Below are positions 11,161 through 22,339 of a stretch of 64,000 nucleotides of DNA, one piece after another. Origin of the DNA: Prorocentrum cordatum (Eukaryota > Sar > Dinophyceae > Prorocentrales > Prorocentraceae); contig CAUYUJ010018638.1 in assembly GCA_963575745.1 (NCBI GenBank), forward strand, positions 415,001-479,000. Direction: 5' to 3'. How positions within the stretch are numbered: the first letter of the stretch is position 1; the number at the start of each line of letters is the position of its first letter. The position numbers were made by a program, and so were the translations under genes. The notes under the pieces were generated by a model, which searched no databases, was not told the DNA's origin, and worked only from the letters and a program-made list of their open reading frames with translations.

Positions 11161-11335
11161 CCGAACCACTGCATCGGCGATGCATCGGCGATACACCGGC
11201 GACGCATCGGCGACGCTGGCGATGCATCGGCGACGTCGACGTGCAGCGAATCGGACTCCACATCGAGCCGCATCGCCGACGCATCGGCGATGCGGCGCGA
11301 TCTTCCGACCCCATCTGCTCGCACCCCATCTAGGA
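11150..11335. repeat. ATCGGCGATGC-type repeat (family I)
   Basis: A tandem of GCATCGGCGA and CGACGTCGACG words ending in GCGGCGCGATC followed by a CCGACCCCATCTG block. Similar blocks are at about 10860-10935, 27825-28015, 29340-29485 and 49430-49625. Each is rich in short overlapping palindromes (GATGCATCGGCGATGC). Confidence 0.7.
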
Positions 11336-11366
11336 GGCCTAGAACTTCTGAGGATCATCGACACGG

Positions 11367-11555
11367 GCTTTAGAGTCCCAAAAACGGTGAGGTGACAGAC
11401 CGTGCGGTGACCTCGAAATCCCTCAAGACCTCACCGCACGGTCCGTCAACGCGCGGTTTTGGGACCCTGGAGGCCCCAGTCGCCCGAGACGTCCCCGGAG
11501 AGGGACTGGAGTCCCAAAACCGTGCGGTGACTCCGAATCCCCACCGACTCACCAC
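11367..11555. repeat. ACCGTGCGGTGA inverted-repeat element
   Basis: Contains ACCGTGCGGTGACCTCG near the left, CTCACCGCACGGTC centrally, and TCCCAAAACCGTGCGGTGA near the right. A related block is at about 53870-53970. No protein or target duplication is evident. Confidence 0.5.
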
Positions 11556-11737
11556 TCGGCAATGGACAAACCTCCCTTTTGTAAACCACCTTTCAGTGAA
11601 AACGGCCTGGGACCGAAACCGACGGACCTGCACCCGCAACAAAGACGGCCGCGACGCCCTCTCGCGAACCGAACACGGCCGATTCGCTACTCGACGCGTC
11701 AGGGCAGGAGGTTTGTCCACCCCCGAACCACACGGCG

Positions 11738-11980
11738 TTGAGCAGGGACCGACCGTCCCGGCATTCCCATAGTCCTACCACGAGATGTTCCTAGAACCCA
11801 AACAATGTTCTCAGAACAAAAACAATGTTCTTAGAACATTAACCCCATGTGTTCAAACAAGACAACCCCAGCCAGAAATGTTCCGAGAACACTTCGCCGG
11901 GAACCACAACAGGTTCTTAGAACAGTGAACAGTGTCTGGTGGGCCTACGGGCGAGCCGGGCCGCTCCGCCACTGCTTGAC
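11738..11980. mobile_element. Family G inverted-repeat element, best-preserved copy
   Basis: Left end GTTGAGCAGGGACC; right end CCACTGCTTGAC, complementary to it with a few mismatches. The interior has AGAACATT and GTTCTTAGAAC hairpin words. The immediate flanks are CGGCG and CGGTG, possibly a 5-bp duplication with one mismatch. Non-autonomous. Confidence 0.55.
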
Positions 11981-12013
11981 GGTGTGGCCCCCACCCCGCC
12001 AGCGGGCCCCCGG

Positions 12014-12227
12014 CTTTGGACGCCCGAAATGGGTACCGAAAGAATGGGCACAATGCCCCACAACAAATGCTGTCCCAAACCAGCAGCAGCCGCTGTTTGG
12101 CAGGCGGCCTCCTGCCTCGAATGGACACAGGCCGCGGCGGCGCGGCCAGCGAGTCCTGTTCAAAATGAACCAGATTCGCTGTTCGGCATTGTACCCATTC
12201 TTTCCGTACCCATGTCGGGCGTCCAAA
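12014..12227. mobile_element. Family E multi-hairpin element, copy 1
   Basis: A 214-bp element with ends TTTGGACGCCCGAAATGGG and GTCGGGCGTCCAAA. Subterminal TACCGAAAGAATGGG pairs with CCCATTCTTTCCGTA. The interior has further small palindromes around CAGCAGCCGCTG and CCGCGGCGGCG. One frame stays open through all copies, but palindromes explain this as well as coding would. Other copies are at 18893, 27474 and 60615. Confidence 0.75.
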
Positions 12228-12368
12228 GTCCCCCCCTGACATGCATCGGCGATGCGCCAGCGACGCGGGGCGCAAACGCAACGGACGTCAGACCACGCCG
12301 CGTGGCCGCTGGCGTCGGCGGTGCGGCGGCGAGGTGCGGGCTGGGCGCCGGGCGTGCCCGTGGGGGAA

Positions 12369-12423
12369 AAGGAGGAGGAGGAGGAGGAGGAGGAGGAGGA
12401 GGAGGAGGGGGAGGAGGAGGAGG
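12369..12423 (+). repeat. (GGA)n microsatellite
   Basis: An almost pure GGA run flanked by GC-rich sequence with many overlapping ORFs. No gene is supported between about 12230 and 13960 apart from the repeats listed. Confidence 0.9.
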
Positions 12424-12639
12424 CGGGCGTCCAGACCCGCGGGCGCGCCCCGCCCGACGGGCGGCCGCGGCCGGCAGTCCCACGGGTCGCGGTCTCCGAG
12501 GTAGCCCCCGTAGGGCCCCACGGTGACGCCCTCGGGGCCGTCCGGCCGCAGGCCCTCGCGCGGCGCAGGGGGGGGGGGGCGGGGGCCGGCCGCGGAGGGG
12601 CCCGCGGACATCTCGAGGACGGGGGTCCAGGGGCGCACA

Positions 12640-12795
12640 GATAGATGCACACCAGATCTCAGGATTTCCTAATGTTCTCGCATGTTCTCTCGCTTTTCGT
12701 CTTCCCCCCCCTCTTCCCATAGTTTCCCATATTTTCCTGGGAGTCGACGATGAACTCTGTCCGTGTTTTCTTTCCCCTCCTGACTCGAGGAGGTC
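12640..12795 (+). repeat. Family J dispersed repeat, copy 1
   Basis: Contains CCCATAGTTTCCCATATTTT, GGGAGTCGACGATGA and CTGTCCGTGTTTTCTTTCCC. Matches are at 18090-18240 (same strand) and 44025-44170 (opposite strand), about 75-80% alike by eye. Function unknown. Confidence 0.65.
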
Positions 12796-13517
12796 CACCG
12801 AGAGGGTGTTCGCGCCAAGGTTCGTAAAGGGGCCCCTCACACATCGGCAGAATTTTCAAAAGGTCCCACGCGCTGCCAGATCTTGGGTCTTCCTCTTACC
12901 CTTTCACGCCCTGGTTTTCCGCAAGATGTGTTTAGAATAATCAGCGTTTGCGGTGTTGGTGGAGATTTGATTCTTCTGAGTTAGCGCCAACGTAAGCTTG
13001 TCCAGCGAAGCCCTTAAATACGACGCACGCGGTGAAATGAGGGCCGGCACGGGCTGCGGGGCATCGGCCGAGCTGAACGGGTCAACTACACATGGGGCTG
13101 GCACAAGATCCGAAAATCATAGGAAATCCAACGCCTTGAGAGAATCGAGGCGGCCAATATGACCGGCCTGTCCCCGCTTTCGGCCACTGGAGTCCGGCTT
13201 CGGGCTCCAGATCCGTCAATCGAACGCCCCGGGATCCCCTAGCTCGAGGTGAACAAACTCGCCCTGGGGAAGAAGAGCGTCGGCGAGCCTGGGAAGGAAG
13301 GGGCGCACCTGCTCAGAAGGCTCGGAAGTCCCCCAGCCTTCTGAGAAACTCTCGAGGCCTTCCGCGAAGACGCGGAACTCTGGTCGGATAGCGCGAGGGG
13401 GGCTTCTGAGAAGACCCGCCGCCTGCTGAGGAGGCCTCCTCCTCCCCACCTCCCCCCCTCGCTCGCACCCGCTAAACACAGAGGAAAGCACATACACCGA
13501 TTCTGGCCAGGCCCATC

Positions 13518-13612
13518 CTGAGGCCAGGATCGGTGCATACGCCCGCTACCTTGGCCAGGAAGGTATATGCACCGATCCTGGGTCAAGGACGGGCCTTGCC
13601 AGGATCGGTGCA
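13518..13612. repeat. CCAGGATCGGTGCA hairpin cluster
   Basis: GGCCAGGATCGGTGCATA at about 13522 is inverted at about 13565 as TATGCACCGATCCTGG, and a third copy in the first orientation follows at about 13597. The first two can form a stem with a loop of about 25 nt. No gene is nearby. Confidence 0.6.
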
Positions 13613-13989
13613 CGTGTATAGTTCTCCTCGCCCGAGAAGAGGCCCGGGGGGCCCACGCATCGACCAACAAGCAGGGCCCTGGGCGCGTGGGCCCCTGCCG
13701 CGTCCAGGGCCGGTCTGGGGGGGCCGAGCGCACCGGAGAGAGGAGGCCCTGCACGAGGCTGGCGGGGGGGACACGGGCAGCACGGAAGGCCCGGCCGTAC
13801 GAGAGAGCAGGACGTCCACTTCACAAGCACCCCGACAACAGGGGGCAAACAAACCTATACCTCGCTTTTGACCACCCTCGCTTCCAAGAGATACCAAGCG
13901 ATGCCAAACTACGGCCTGTACTGGTCAGGCCGCTTGACGAGGAGGCGCGCCTGGAAGCGAAAGCGGGGTACAGTAATTCAGGCGAGTAA

Positions 13990-14175
13990 TTTAGTACGGT
14001 CAGCCCGCATGATGAGGCTGGGCAATTTTCCCAAGGGTGCCGGTGCATCCTTGCCTCCTCGGTCCATCCTCGGCCACTTCTGTTGGCCGCGCCCCGCTCG
14101 AGAAGCCTCGAAACGGCCTTCCAAGGCCCTTGCATCCTCATCGTGCGTCCTTCTGATACAGGTTGACTGTAAACG
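13990..14175 (-). repeat. Family F element, diverged copy
   Basis: On the plus strand it reads TTTCCCAAGGGTGCC, GGCCTTCCAAGGCC and GCATCCTCATCGTGCGTCC, ending in GGTTGACTGTAA, the reverse orientation of the copy at 52095-52255. Confidence 0.5.
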
Positions 14176-14611
14176 CACCCATGGGAGGAATCGAACAGGG
14201 CAGGGCTGTTTAGTAAGAGCCCAGGGCCGTGTGGCAAAAGCCAGTGATCGGGGTCGGGGTGGTTTTCCCCTCTTGGCGTACACGGAGGTGGACGAATGGA
14301 AAGTAACGGCATACGCGTTCAAGTTGAAGATCTGCGCAGAAGCTACAGGATGTAAGCAAAAGGAGCGGGGAGAGGGCCACTCTCATGGACACCCTTGCGA
14401 GTCAGCCCGCGACGACGCCGCCAGGTGCTCAGAATGCGGTGCGGTAGCGGGGGCGAAGTTGAGCGCAAATGGAGTTTTCAAACCTTGCTATGAGTTTGGC
14501 GCAGGTGGGGTTTCCATACCTTGCGATTGCACTAGAAAAAACATATTAATTACCTCTGTGCTCTACCCCCCCATGGAGGTGCTGACGGTAACATTTGTAC
14601 ACGATAGGCGG

Positions 14612-14612
14612 G

Positions 14613-14650
<38 letters not shown>

Positions 14651-14760
14651 GAGAGAGAGAGAGAACAAACAAAAAACAGCATGGAGAGAGAGAAAGAGGA
14701 AGTGAGAGAGAGCGAGCAATGGAAAGAAAGAGAGAACGAGAAAGAGAGAGAGAGAGAGAT
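14612..14760 (+). repeat. (GA)n microsatellite
   Basis: Two GAGAGA runs (about 14612-14665 and 14690-14760) with AAGAGAAAGAG interruptions, a homopurine tract. ORFs across it are composed of Arg/Glu or Leu/Ser repeats and are rejected as genes. Confidence 0.9.
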
Positions 14761-14989
14761 CCCACAAGCCCTGTAGGGCGTGAGTGGTTTGAAGCGCTTC
14801 CTCTTCCAACTCCACTTCTTCCCCTTCGGGGAGGGGGTTACTTATCCCCCTTCTCCCTCCCCCAGACCTGGACGGGGGGGGTGTCGCGGGTCTTTGGAGC
14901 GTGCATGAAGGCCTCGGCGACAATGCATGAGGCCGCTTTCCTCCGAGGCCAGTCTGATTACCATTCTGCGATCATTGCACCAGTTGAGC

Positions 14990-15500
14990 AATAGGTTGCG
15001 CCATTGGGGGCGTCACCGCTGGGGTGCGCAGCAAAGAACGCCATCCATGCGTTGCGCCTTCATTCCGCCTTGGGTTGAATCATCCGTGGGTTGCGCATGC
15101 GGTTGCGCCAACCGTGGGTTGCGCCAATAATTGCGCCATGGGTTGCGGCATAGATCACGCAATCCATAGGTTTCGCCATAGGTTGCGCAATTGGTCGCGC
15201 CATCTAGGCCGTAGAACACATATTGCGCCATGCTTGCGTTGCGGGGGGTGCACCATGAGCCATAGGTTTCGCCATGGGTTGCGACATTTATGGGTTGCAC
15301 CATACATTGTGCCACCCATGAATTGTGAGATAGGATGCGCTTAGTTGCGCCATGAATTGTGCCGCCCACAGATTGCGCCATAGGTTACGCCATGGGTTGC
15401 ACCATCCATTGGTTGTTGTGCTACTGGCTGCGCCGATGATTGAACTCGGGTGTAGAGCACAAAACGGTCTGCCAATGGTTGCGTCCTAGGTTGTGCCGTC
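14990..15500 (+). repeat. GGTTGCGCCAT degenerate minisatellite
   Basis: About 500 bp of irregular repeats of GGGTTGCGCCA and TAGGTTTCGCCAT spaced mostly 12-30 bp apart. It appears as a diverged minisatellite. The frames in it are repeat-derived. Confidence 0.75.
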
Positions 15501-16344
15501 GGTTGCCAAGTGTAAAGCGGCCAGCGGCGACCGGTGGCGACACAATTTGGGATCTCAACTGGCGAACCGACAATGTCATGCTACTGGTTGGCCCTTACGC
15601 TGTGCCCTCGGCTGCCGCTCATCGAAGGAAAAGCCATTGGATGCGTCCAGGTTGCTGTCTCGACTGCCAAGGATTACGCTCAGCCCAACTCCTCGAAGAG
15701 AAATAAACTGGCTACGCAACATAACAATTGGTTCTACCAAAAACGAGAACAACTCTTCACGAGCCCTGCCGCGTCCACATTCGGGCTTCCCGTTATTCGT
15801 TGATACGTCGTTGCCAGCGCGAACAATCTTAGAGGCGAACACAAATGCGAACGGGGTTGGCAACATAACCCGCAACTCACTTCAACATATCCACGGCTAC
15901 CCACACTTCCCGTCGGCTGGACACCCTCCCTCACAGAAGATGGCGCGTCAGCAGGACCACAGTGCCAGTGACCTGAAAGACCTGGCACCAAGCAACTGGC
16001 GAAACGTTGATGGAGGTCACGCGATACCGACGAGTGGCCCAGGCGGCGAATTCGGCCTGTAATGCAAAACGGTCAGAAGACCGCCCTGAGACCAAGACTC
16101 TACAACAATATGTCAGGAAATGTCCGGGGCACCAGCGTCTTTAAACAATCGACGAACCCATCATTTGGAAACGTGGCCGGCATCATAAAGCGGCGCCGCC
16201 TGGGGAGCAATGACACCCTTGCTGCAAAATATCCGAAACAACTGTTCATGGTCACGCTGGGGGCCACGATGGGGGGGGGCACGATGGGTGGCCACGCAGG
16301 GACAGGGACGGACCAGGGAGCGGCAGTGGGAGGCCGCGGGCTGC

Positions 16345-16470
16345 AACCGGGGCCACGGGGGCAACGGGAGGCAACGGGAGGCCACGGGAGGCCATGAGAG
16401 GCCACGGGAGGCCACGGGAGGACACGGGAGGCCACGCAAGGCCATGTGAGGCCATGTGGGAAAAAACAGG
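16345..16470 (+). repeat. GGGAGGCCAC minisatellite
   Basis: About ten 10-12-bp units of GGCCACGGGA and GGCCATGTGA type. Low-complexity, non-coding. Confidence 0.8.
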
Positions 16471-16754
16471 AAGGCAACGGGAAGCTACGTCGCCCCCCCC
16501 GATTTCAGAGCTGGCGATGCACTCGCTGAGCCCACCCCGCGATCCACCTCGCGACCACCCCCGCGACCCTCCCACGACCCACCCACACTGCTTTGACCAA
16601 ACTTTGGCGCCCGCGGCGAGCTCGTTGTGCAATGTGTTAAACAATCGGCACCTGCGGCGGGCTGCCGACGACCCCGCCACCCCACCACTCTTCTCCGAAC
16701 CTGCGGGGCGCTGCGTAATCATGTGCAACATACGTTGAGCACACGAGCGGCTGC

Positions 16755-16890
16755 CTCTGTCATTCCTCCCTCGCTTCCCCCTGTCATCTTTGTTGCTGTG
16801 CGGTGTGATCTCTCTGCCTCTCTCTCTTTCGCTCTCTCTCCCTCTCTTTCCCTCCCTCGAGATCTCTCCTGCCCTCTCTCTCGTTCTGTC
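16755..16890 (+). repeat. CTCT-rich pyrimidine tract
   Basis: Irregular CTCTCTCT and CCTCCCTC sequence. The 16.9-17.4 kb interval beyond holds no recognisable feature. Confidence 0.7.
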
Positions 16891-17427
16891 TTTCTTCGCT
16901 GTCCTCCTCGGGCATGAATGTCAATGCCGCGGTCAGGGTTGCACCTTCGCCGCCGACGCGGCGCGGTCCTTACAAAGTGCGCCACGGCGGGCCTATCGTT
17001 GAGTCTCGCAAGTTGGGCGGCCCTGTCGGACCTGCGCCCGCGTTTCTCGATGGCTCGACGACCTGCGTGGGGTGACCCCTGGGTTGGGTTAACTCATACC
17101 CCCCCGCAATAGCTTCATCATTGCTCGCCCACCTTTCCTCTCACGACATCTCGCCTAAAGCCTTTAATGGAAGGACCTAGAGTCGTTCATGAAACCATAC
17201 ACCCTCGCATCCTGAGATTCTCGCGCGTCCTGCCCGCCAGACCACGGCCGTGCAATCCGATGAGGGTGCAACAATAGGCATATAGGCAGAAGAAAATGGA
17301 TAACACATGGGACGATGTCGTCATCGCGCGAATGATGTTGTTCCGCTGCGGTGCTCTGAAAAAGTTCACAGGCGCCGTGGAACTCGCTGCTCACCAATAT
17401 TCACCGCCACGCCACTGAGCCGAGAAC

Positions 17428-17674
17428 CTTTGTGGGCCCCGGAAACGGCAGGGCCGTTTTTTTTACCGTTTCCAGAAAAATCCCTTGAACATGGAAACGG
17501 CAAAAAACGGCGGACGGAAACGGCAACAAAAACGGCTCCAGGATTGGAACGGGAGCTGGAACCGGTCAAACAACGGCGACGGAACCGGTTCAAAAACGGC
17601 GTCGAAACCGGCAAACAAAAACGGCAGAACGGAACCGGTAGAAAACGGCCCTGTCGTTTCCAGGGCCCACTAAG
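17428..17674. mobile_element. Family B MITE with perfect 8-bp duplication CCGAGAAC
   Basis: A 247-bp element. It starts CTTTGTGGGCCCCGG and ends CAGGGCCCACTAAG; next inward each arm carries AAACGRCAGGGCCG. The 8 bp CCGAGAAC lies directly outside both ends (17420-17427 and 17675-17682). The interior is a degenerate tandem of AACCGG and AAAAACGGC words. It is in opposite orientation to the copies at 26979 and 46958. No coding content. Confidence 0.9.
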
Positions 17675-17697
17675 CCGAGAACGTGCGGATACCTGGA

Positions 17698-17891
17698 TCG
17701 GGTCGGGCGAAAGGGGGGGATAGCAAAGGGGGGGTTGAGAATCAGCTCGCGTAGCTGATTCTCCCAGCGCCTCCCGGCGCCGGAGGCGGCTATGTATCGA
17801 GGAATGGGCCCCTCGGTGAGGCCGAGACCAGCTGCATGCAGCAAATTTCGTGACCCCCCCTTTCCCAATCCCCCCCTTTCGCCCGGCCCGA
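17698..17891. mobile_element. Family C MITE with 5-bp duplication CTGGA
   Basis: A 194-bp element beginning TCGGGTCGGGCGAAAGG and ending CTTTCGCCCGGCCCGA, each end followed inward by a run of seven G (or C). CTGGA is duplicated at 17693-17697 and 17892-17896. The centre has the small hairpin AGCTCGCGTAGCT and GGCGCC words. It sits only 23 bp from a family B element. Confidence 0.9.
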
Positions 17892-18089
17892 CTGGAGGCG
17901 CTGAGGAGCCACGGACCGCGAAAACTCGGCGGCCCGCCGGTGCGCACGAATCGGGCCATATGGAGAGCGGACGCCGCGGCCTATGGGCCCGCCGAGGAAG
18001 GGGGCCAGGCCCACTCCCCCTCATCCCTGCCACCTTGCTCCATCCTCCTTCCTTCCCTCCAGTGGAATGAAAATGAAAGGGGCCCCAGG

Positions 18090-18240
18090 ACCCACACACA
18101 TAAATACGCACGAACAAAAGGATTCCCCATATGTTCCCATAGTTTCTGGGTTTCGGTCTTCCCCCCCACTTCCCATATTTTCCCATATTTGCTGGGGAGT
18201 CGACGATTCATTGTGTCTGTGTTTTTTCCCTCCTGAGAAG
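18090..18240 (+). repeat. Family J dispersed repeat, copy 2
   Basis: Carries TTCCCATAGTTTCTGGG, TTTTCCCATATTTGCTGGG and GAGTCGACGATTCA in the same order as at 12640-12795. It is followed immediately by a family H fragment (about 18238-18310) with CACGATATCCCC and TCATCACCCC. Confidence 0.65.
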
Positions 18241-18309
18241 AGGCGCCAAGAAATGTGGGGAGATCTCGTGGCCCTGGCCACGATATCCCCCCACCAGTCA
18301 TCACCCCTC

Positions 18310-18545
18310 TCTTCCTGCTCCCCCTCCTCCTCCCCCCTCCCCCCCCCTCCCCTCCCCCTCCTCCTCCTCTCCTCCTCCTCCTCCTCCTCTCCTCCTCCTC
18401 CTCCTCCTCCTCCTCGACCTGCATCTGCTCCTCCTCCTCCTCCTCCTCCGCCTCCTCCTCCTCCTCCTCCTCCTCCTCCTCCCCCTCCCCCTCCCCCTCC
18501 TCCTCCCCCTCCTCCTCCTCCTCCTCCTCCTCCTCCTCCTCCTCC
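18310..18545 (+). repeat. (TCC)n polypyrimidine microsatellite
   Basis: CTCCTCCTCC tract with CCCCTCCCC variants and two short interruptions. ORFs over it code poly-Ser/Pro or poly-Glu/Gly and are not genes. Such one-sided purine/pyrimidine tracts recur at 23.5, 24.0, 42.9, 44.6, 45.0, 51.3, 58 and 61 kb. Confidence 0.95.
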
Positions 18546-18734
18546 CCCGCGGCCCCCGGGTTCACCAGTGCGGTGGCGGGCCCTCGCTGCCACCCGCCCG
18601 ATCTCAGAGGAAGTAACATTGCAGAAACTGAAAGGTTAAACTTTTTGGAACTTTAAACTGCGATTTCAAAATCTTAGAGTGAGATTGTAACCTTGCAGAA
18701 ACTTCAATCTCAGATTGCAGAAGCATTGCATAAA

Positions 18735-18865
18735 CTGGAATGTTAAGCTTTTGGCGCTCTGCGTCGCCGGGGGGGGGGCCCCACCGCGGGTCCCAGGCAT
18801 CCGCGCGGAGCGCCAAGAGCTCATGTCTGCGGATCCACGAAATCCGCGCTGAGCGCCAATGTCCA
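18735..18865. repeat. Family D fold-back element, variant copy
   Basis: Left arm TTTTGGCGCTCTGCG and right arm ATCCGCGCTGAGCGCCAA, around a G-run and another GCGCGGAGCGCCAA. This GGCGCTCC sub-type of family D is shared with the copies at about 49858 and 60240. Confidence 0.55.
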
Positions 18866-18892
18866 TGCCGCTTTTCTGCGTCGAGGCCTCCA

Positions 18893-19303
18893 TTTGGACG
18901 CCCGGAGTGGGCACGGAAACAATGAGCACAATGCCCAACAGCAAAGGTTGGCCCGATTCAGCAGCGGCCGCCCTTGGGCAGGCGGCCTTCTGTCTCCAAT
19001 GTACACAGGCCGCGGCGACACCGACAGCGAGTCCTGTTCAGATCGGGTCGGGCGAAAGGGGGGATAGCAAAGGGGGGGGGGTGATAATCAGCTCACGTGG
19101 CTAATTTTCCGGGCGCCTCCCGGCGCCGGAGGCGGCCATGTATCGCGGAATGGGCCCCTCGGTGGGGCCGAAACCAGCTACATGCAGCAAATTTCATAAC
19201 CCCCCCTTTCCCTATCCCCCCCTTTCGTCCGGCCCGATCAGGATGAGCAAGGAACTGCCGCTGGGCCTTCTACCCATTCTTGCCGCACCCATGCCGGTCG
19301 TCC
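18893..19303. mobile_element. Family E element split by a nested family C insertion
   Basis: The left part (18893-19042) starts TTTGGACGCCCGGAGTGGG and follows the family E consensus to CCTGTTCA. The consensus resumes after 19242 with ATGAGCAAG, then TACCCATTCTTGCCG, ending near CCGGTCGTCC. The interruption is exactly the family C element at 19043-19237 plus its target duplication, so family C moved after family E was in place. Confidence 0.85.
19043..19237. mobile_element. Family C MITE nested in family E
   Basis: A 195-bp element with ends TCGGGTCGGGCG and CGTCCGGCCCGA. The flanks TCAGA (19038-19042) and TCAGG (19238-19242) match at four of five positions and rejoin the disrupted host repeat. 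Confidence 0.88.
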
Positions 19304-19566
19304 CGAGACTCCAGGACGAGCAGCGGTGCATCGGCACCTGCTCCTCCTCCCCCCCCGGGGGACCCCCCTCCAGCCTCCCCCCCCCACCCCCGCGCCCTCG
19401 AGGGGGCCGGCACGCGCTCCCGCCGGCCCCGTGGCCGGCCTCGACGGAGCAAAAAAGGGCCCCGCGGCGGGGGCCCCCTCCGGAGGTCGAAAAAAAAAAG
19501 CGGCGCGAGGCACGCCGCGCGAGGAGGAGCCGACCAGCCACAACTGGGGGAGCCTGTGGTCCTTAC

Positions 19567-19762
19567 TCGGGTCGGGCGAAAGGGGGGGATGGCAAAGGGG
19601 GGGGTTGAGAATCAGGTCGCGTAGCTGATTTTCCCAGCGCCTCCCGGCGCCGGGAGGCGCCCATGTATCGAGGAATGGGCCCCTCGGCGGGGCCGAAACC
19701 AGCTGCATGCAGCATATTTCGTAACCCCCCCTTTCCCAATCCCCTCCTTTCGTCCGGCCCGA
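19567..19762. mobile_element. Family C MITE with 5-bp duplication CTTAC
   Basis: A 196-bp element with the same ends and interior order as the copies at 17698 and 19043. CTTAC is exactly duplicated at 19562-19566 and 19763-19767. Confidence 0.9.
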
Positions 19763-19767
19763 CTTAC

Positions 19768-20951
19768 CCGCCCCTGGGGGAGCCCGTCGCATCGACGACC
19801 TCTCGAGAGGGGTGTCGAAATCGATGGGTCCCCCAGGGGGGTAAGGATCACAGCTCCCCCAGGTGTGGCTGGCCTGAGGAGGGCCGGAAGGGGAGGAAGT
19901 GCGTTCCACGACTCGCAGAGTAGCCACTCGCAGATGGCCGGGGTCCATTGCATCGAAGCAAACAGGCTCCATTGCCACTTTGCGAGCGGTGGATCGCGCG
20001 CGGTGATGAAGGGGAGAAGTGCGGAGAACGCAGAGCTTTTCGCGTCGTGAAAGACACGACACGCGGCCTTTGCCAGGTGTCGGCCTCTGGGGGCTCTTAC
20101 TGGGCCCCTGGATAACCAAAGAAAAAGCCCTCGGCGAAACCCAGGGAAGGTGTCGAGACGTCCGGAGTCGTGGGTGTGGGGGGGGGGGGGGGGCAGATGA
20201 TGAAAAGGGTGCGGAGGGGGCGGAGGAACAGAAGGCAGGGCGGAGGGAGAGGAGAAGAGACCAGGGCAAGGAGAAGGAGGGCCAGGAGTGGCTGAAGCAG
20301 CAGGGAGGACAACAGGGGTGGAGGAGGATGGTTGGACACAACTTGTAACAGGGGGATGATGTACTTACAAGCAGCCGGAACATCGTAGCGCGACGCGTCA
20401 AACGAAGAGGATACGGTCAGGGAGGATGAAGGAAGTCGCCGAATGAGTGAGACAGGCAGCGCGAGGCAGCGGCGAGAGTCAAACATCCACGGTCCTCATG
20501 CCCCTCCGGGGACCGAAGGGACGATCGGGCACAACCCGGGCAGTCCAACCCTCCTCCACCCCTCATCCGCCACCTGCCTCCTGCTCCGCCTCCCCTGCCT
20601 CACCATTTACCCTCCTCTTTCCTGCGGATGACGAAGCAGGCACCCCAGGACACCTCATTCAAACCGAAGACGGTCGATCAGCAGCGGCATCATCACAATC
20701 TCCTCTGCCGCCTCCTACTCCGCCTCTCCATTCCCCTTTTCCCTCCCGCTCCTTCCCGCCTCCTCCTCCGCCGCCTCCATTACCGCCTCTCAAACCTCTC
20801 TTCCTTCTCGTTCCCCGCCCAATACCCGTCGGTCGGAAAAAAATGTCACGAAACAGAAAGTAGGAAGGCGTTGATCGTAGACTGGGTCTCCGCACGCCCC
20901 CTGAGGACGAGGGTGGAGGGCAGACCACTCCAGTCTTGAAATAGGAATGCT
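19768..20951. other. No gene recognised; mixed low-complexity DNA
   Basis: Contains a poly-G run near 20170-20185 and pyrimidine-rich stretches at 20570-20820. Short ORFs lack recognisable motifs. Confidence 0.45.
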
Positions 20952-21086
20952 CTACTCTGTAAGAACGGTTTTTTGAAGGCAGATCTGCCTTCAATGTAAT
21001 AACGGTTTTTTGAAGGCAGATCTGCCTTCAAAAAACCGTTCTTTTGAAGGCAGATCTGCCTTCAAAAAACCGTTCTTACAGAGTAG
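20952..21086. repeat. Perfect inverted repeat with nested 40-bp palindrome
   Basis: The 42-nt arms 20952-20993 and 21045-21086 are exact reverse complements, beginning CTACTCTGTAAGAACGG. Between them, 21001-21040 is itself a perfect 40-bp palindrome centred on AGATCT. The 20-bp palindrome TGAAGGCAGATCTGCCTTCA therefore occurs three times. A short direct repeat, CTCCAGTCTTGAARTAGGAA, lies on both sides (about 20929 and 21120). It resembles a young fold-back insertion or a replication-fork product. Confidence 0.9.
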
Positions 21087-21354
21087 ACCAGTCTTTCCTC
21101 CAGCCAGGTAGAGTGCGACTCCAGTCTTGAAGTAGGAATGCGCCTAAAACAGATCCGAATCTGACCCCAAGGAAGACCTACTCTCCACAACCGACGCGCA
21201 CTGCCTCTTCGGCCTTGCCCTCCTCGCTCCCCGTCCAAGAAGCCTCTTTCTCTCCTCCTCCTCCTCCTCCTCCTCCTGCTCCTCTTCAGTCCTCACCCCC
21301 CCCTTCCTCCTCCACCTCTTCTCCCTCAGATTCCTCCTCCTGCTCAGCATCAAC

Positions 21355-21360
21355 ATCATC

Positions 21361-21433
<73 letters not shown>

Positions 21434-21821
21434 CCACCACCATCATCATCATCAGCATCAGCATCATCATCAGCATCATCATCGCCATCATCACCATCAC
21501 CATCATCAGCATCATCAACATCAGCATCATCACCATCATCACCCTCGTCATCATCGCCACGACTATCATCACCTTTATCATCATCACCACCACAAATCAA
21601 CATCATCAACATCAATATCGCCATCGGCATCGTAATCAGCATCAGCATCAGTAGCATCAGTAGAATCAGTATCAGTATCGTCAGCATCGTCTGCATCAGT
21701 ATTAGAATCAGCATCATCATTATCACCATCACCATCATCACCGCCATCATCAACGTCATCATCACCACCACCACCTCATCATCATCATCGGCATCAGCAT
21801 CAGCATCAGCATCAGCATCAG

Positions 21822-21882
<61 letters not shown>

Positions 21883-22118
21883 GTCAGCGTCATCATCATC
21901 ATCGTCATCATCATCAGCATCCCCATCATCTTAATACTCATCATCATTATCATCACCACCATAATCATCACCCATCATCATCATCATCATCAGCATCATC
22001 ATCATCGTCATCATCATCATCATCAGCAGCAGCATCATCACCACCACCACCACCATCATCATCGTCATCCTCATCCTCATCCTCATCCTCATCCTCATCC
22101 TCATCCTCATCCTCATCC

Positions 22119-22159
<41 letters not shown>

Positions 22160-22188
22160 GTCATAATCATCATCATCATCAGCATCAG

Positions 22189-22246
<58 letters not shown>

Positions 22247-22335
22247 TTCATCTTCATCTTCATCCTCATCCTCGTCCTCATCCTCATCCTCATCATCATC
22301 AACAACATCGTCATCATCATCGTCAGCGTTAGCGT
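21355..22335 (+). repeat. (CAT/TCA)n microsatellite, about 1 kb
   Basis: A long tract of CATCAT with interspersed CAG, CAC, CTC and GTC triplets. It keeps triplet phase over long stretches, so all frames remain open, giving poly-Ser, poly-Met or poly-Asp chains. Regional drift (CATCAG, then CATCCT, then CATCTT) suggests segmental expansion. Confidence 0.95.
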
Positions 22336-22339
22336 CAGC

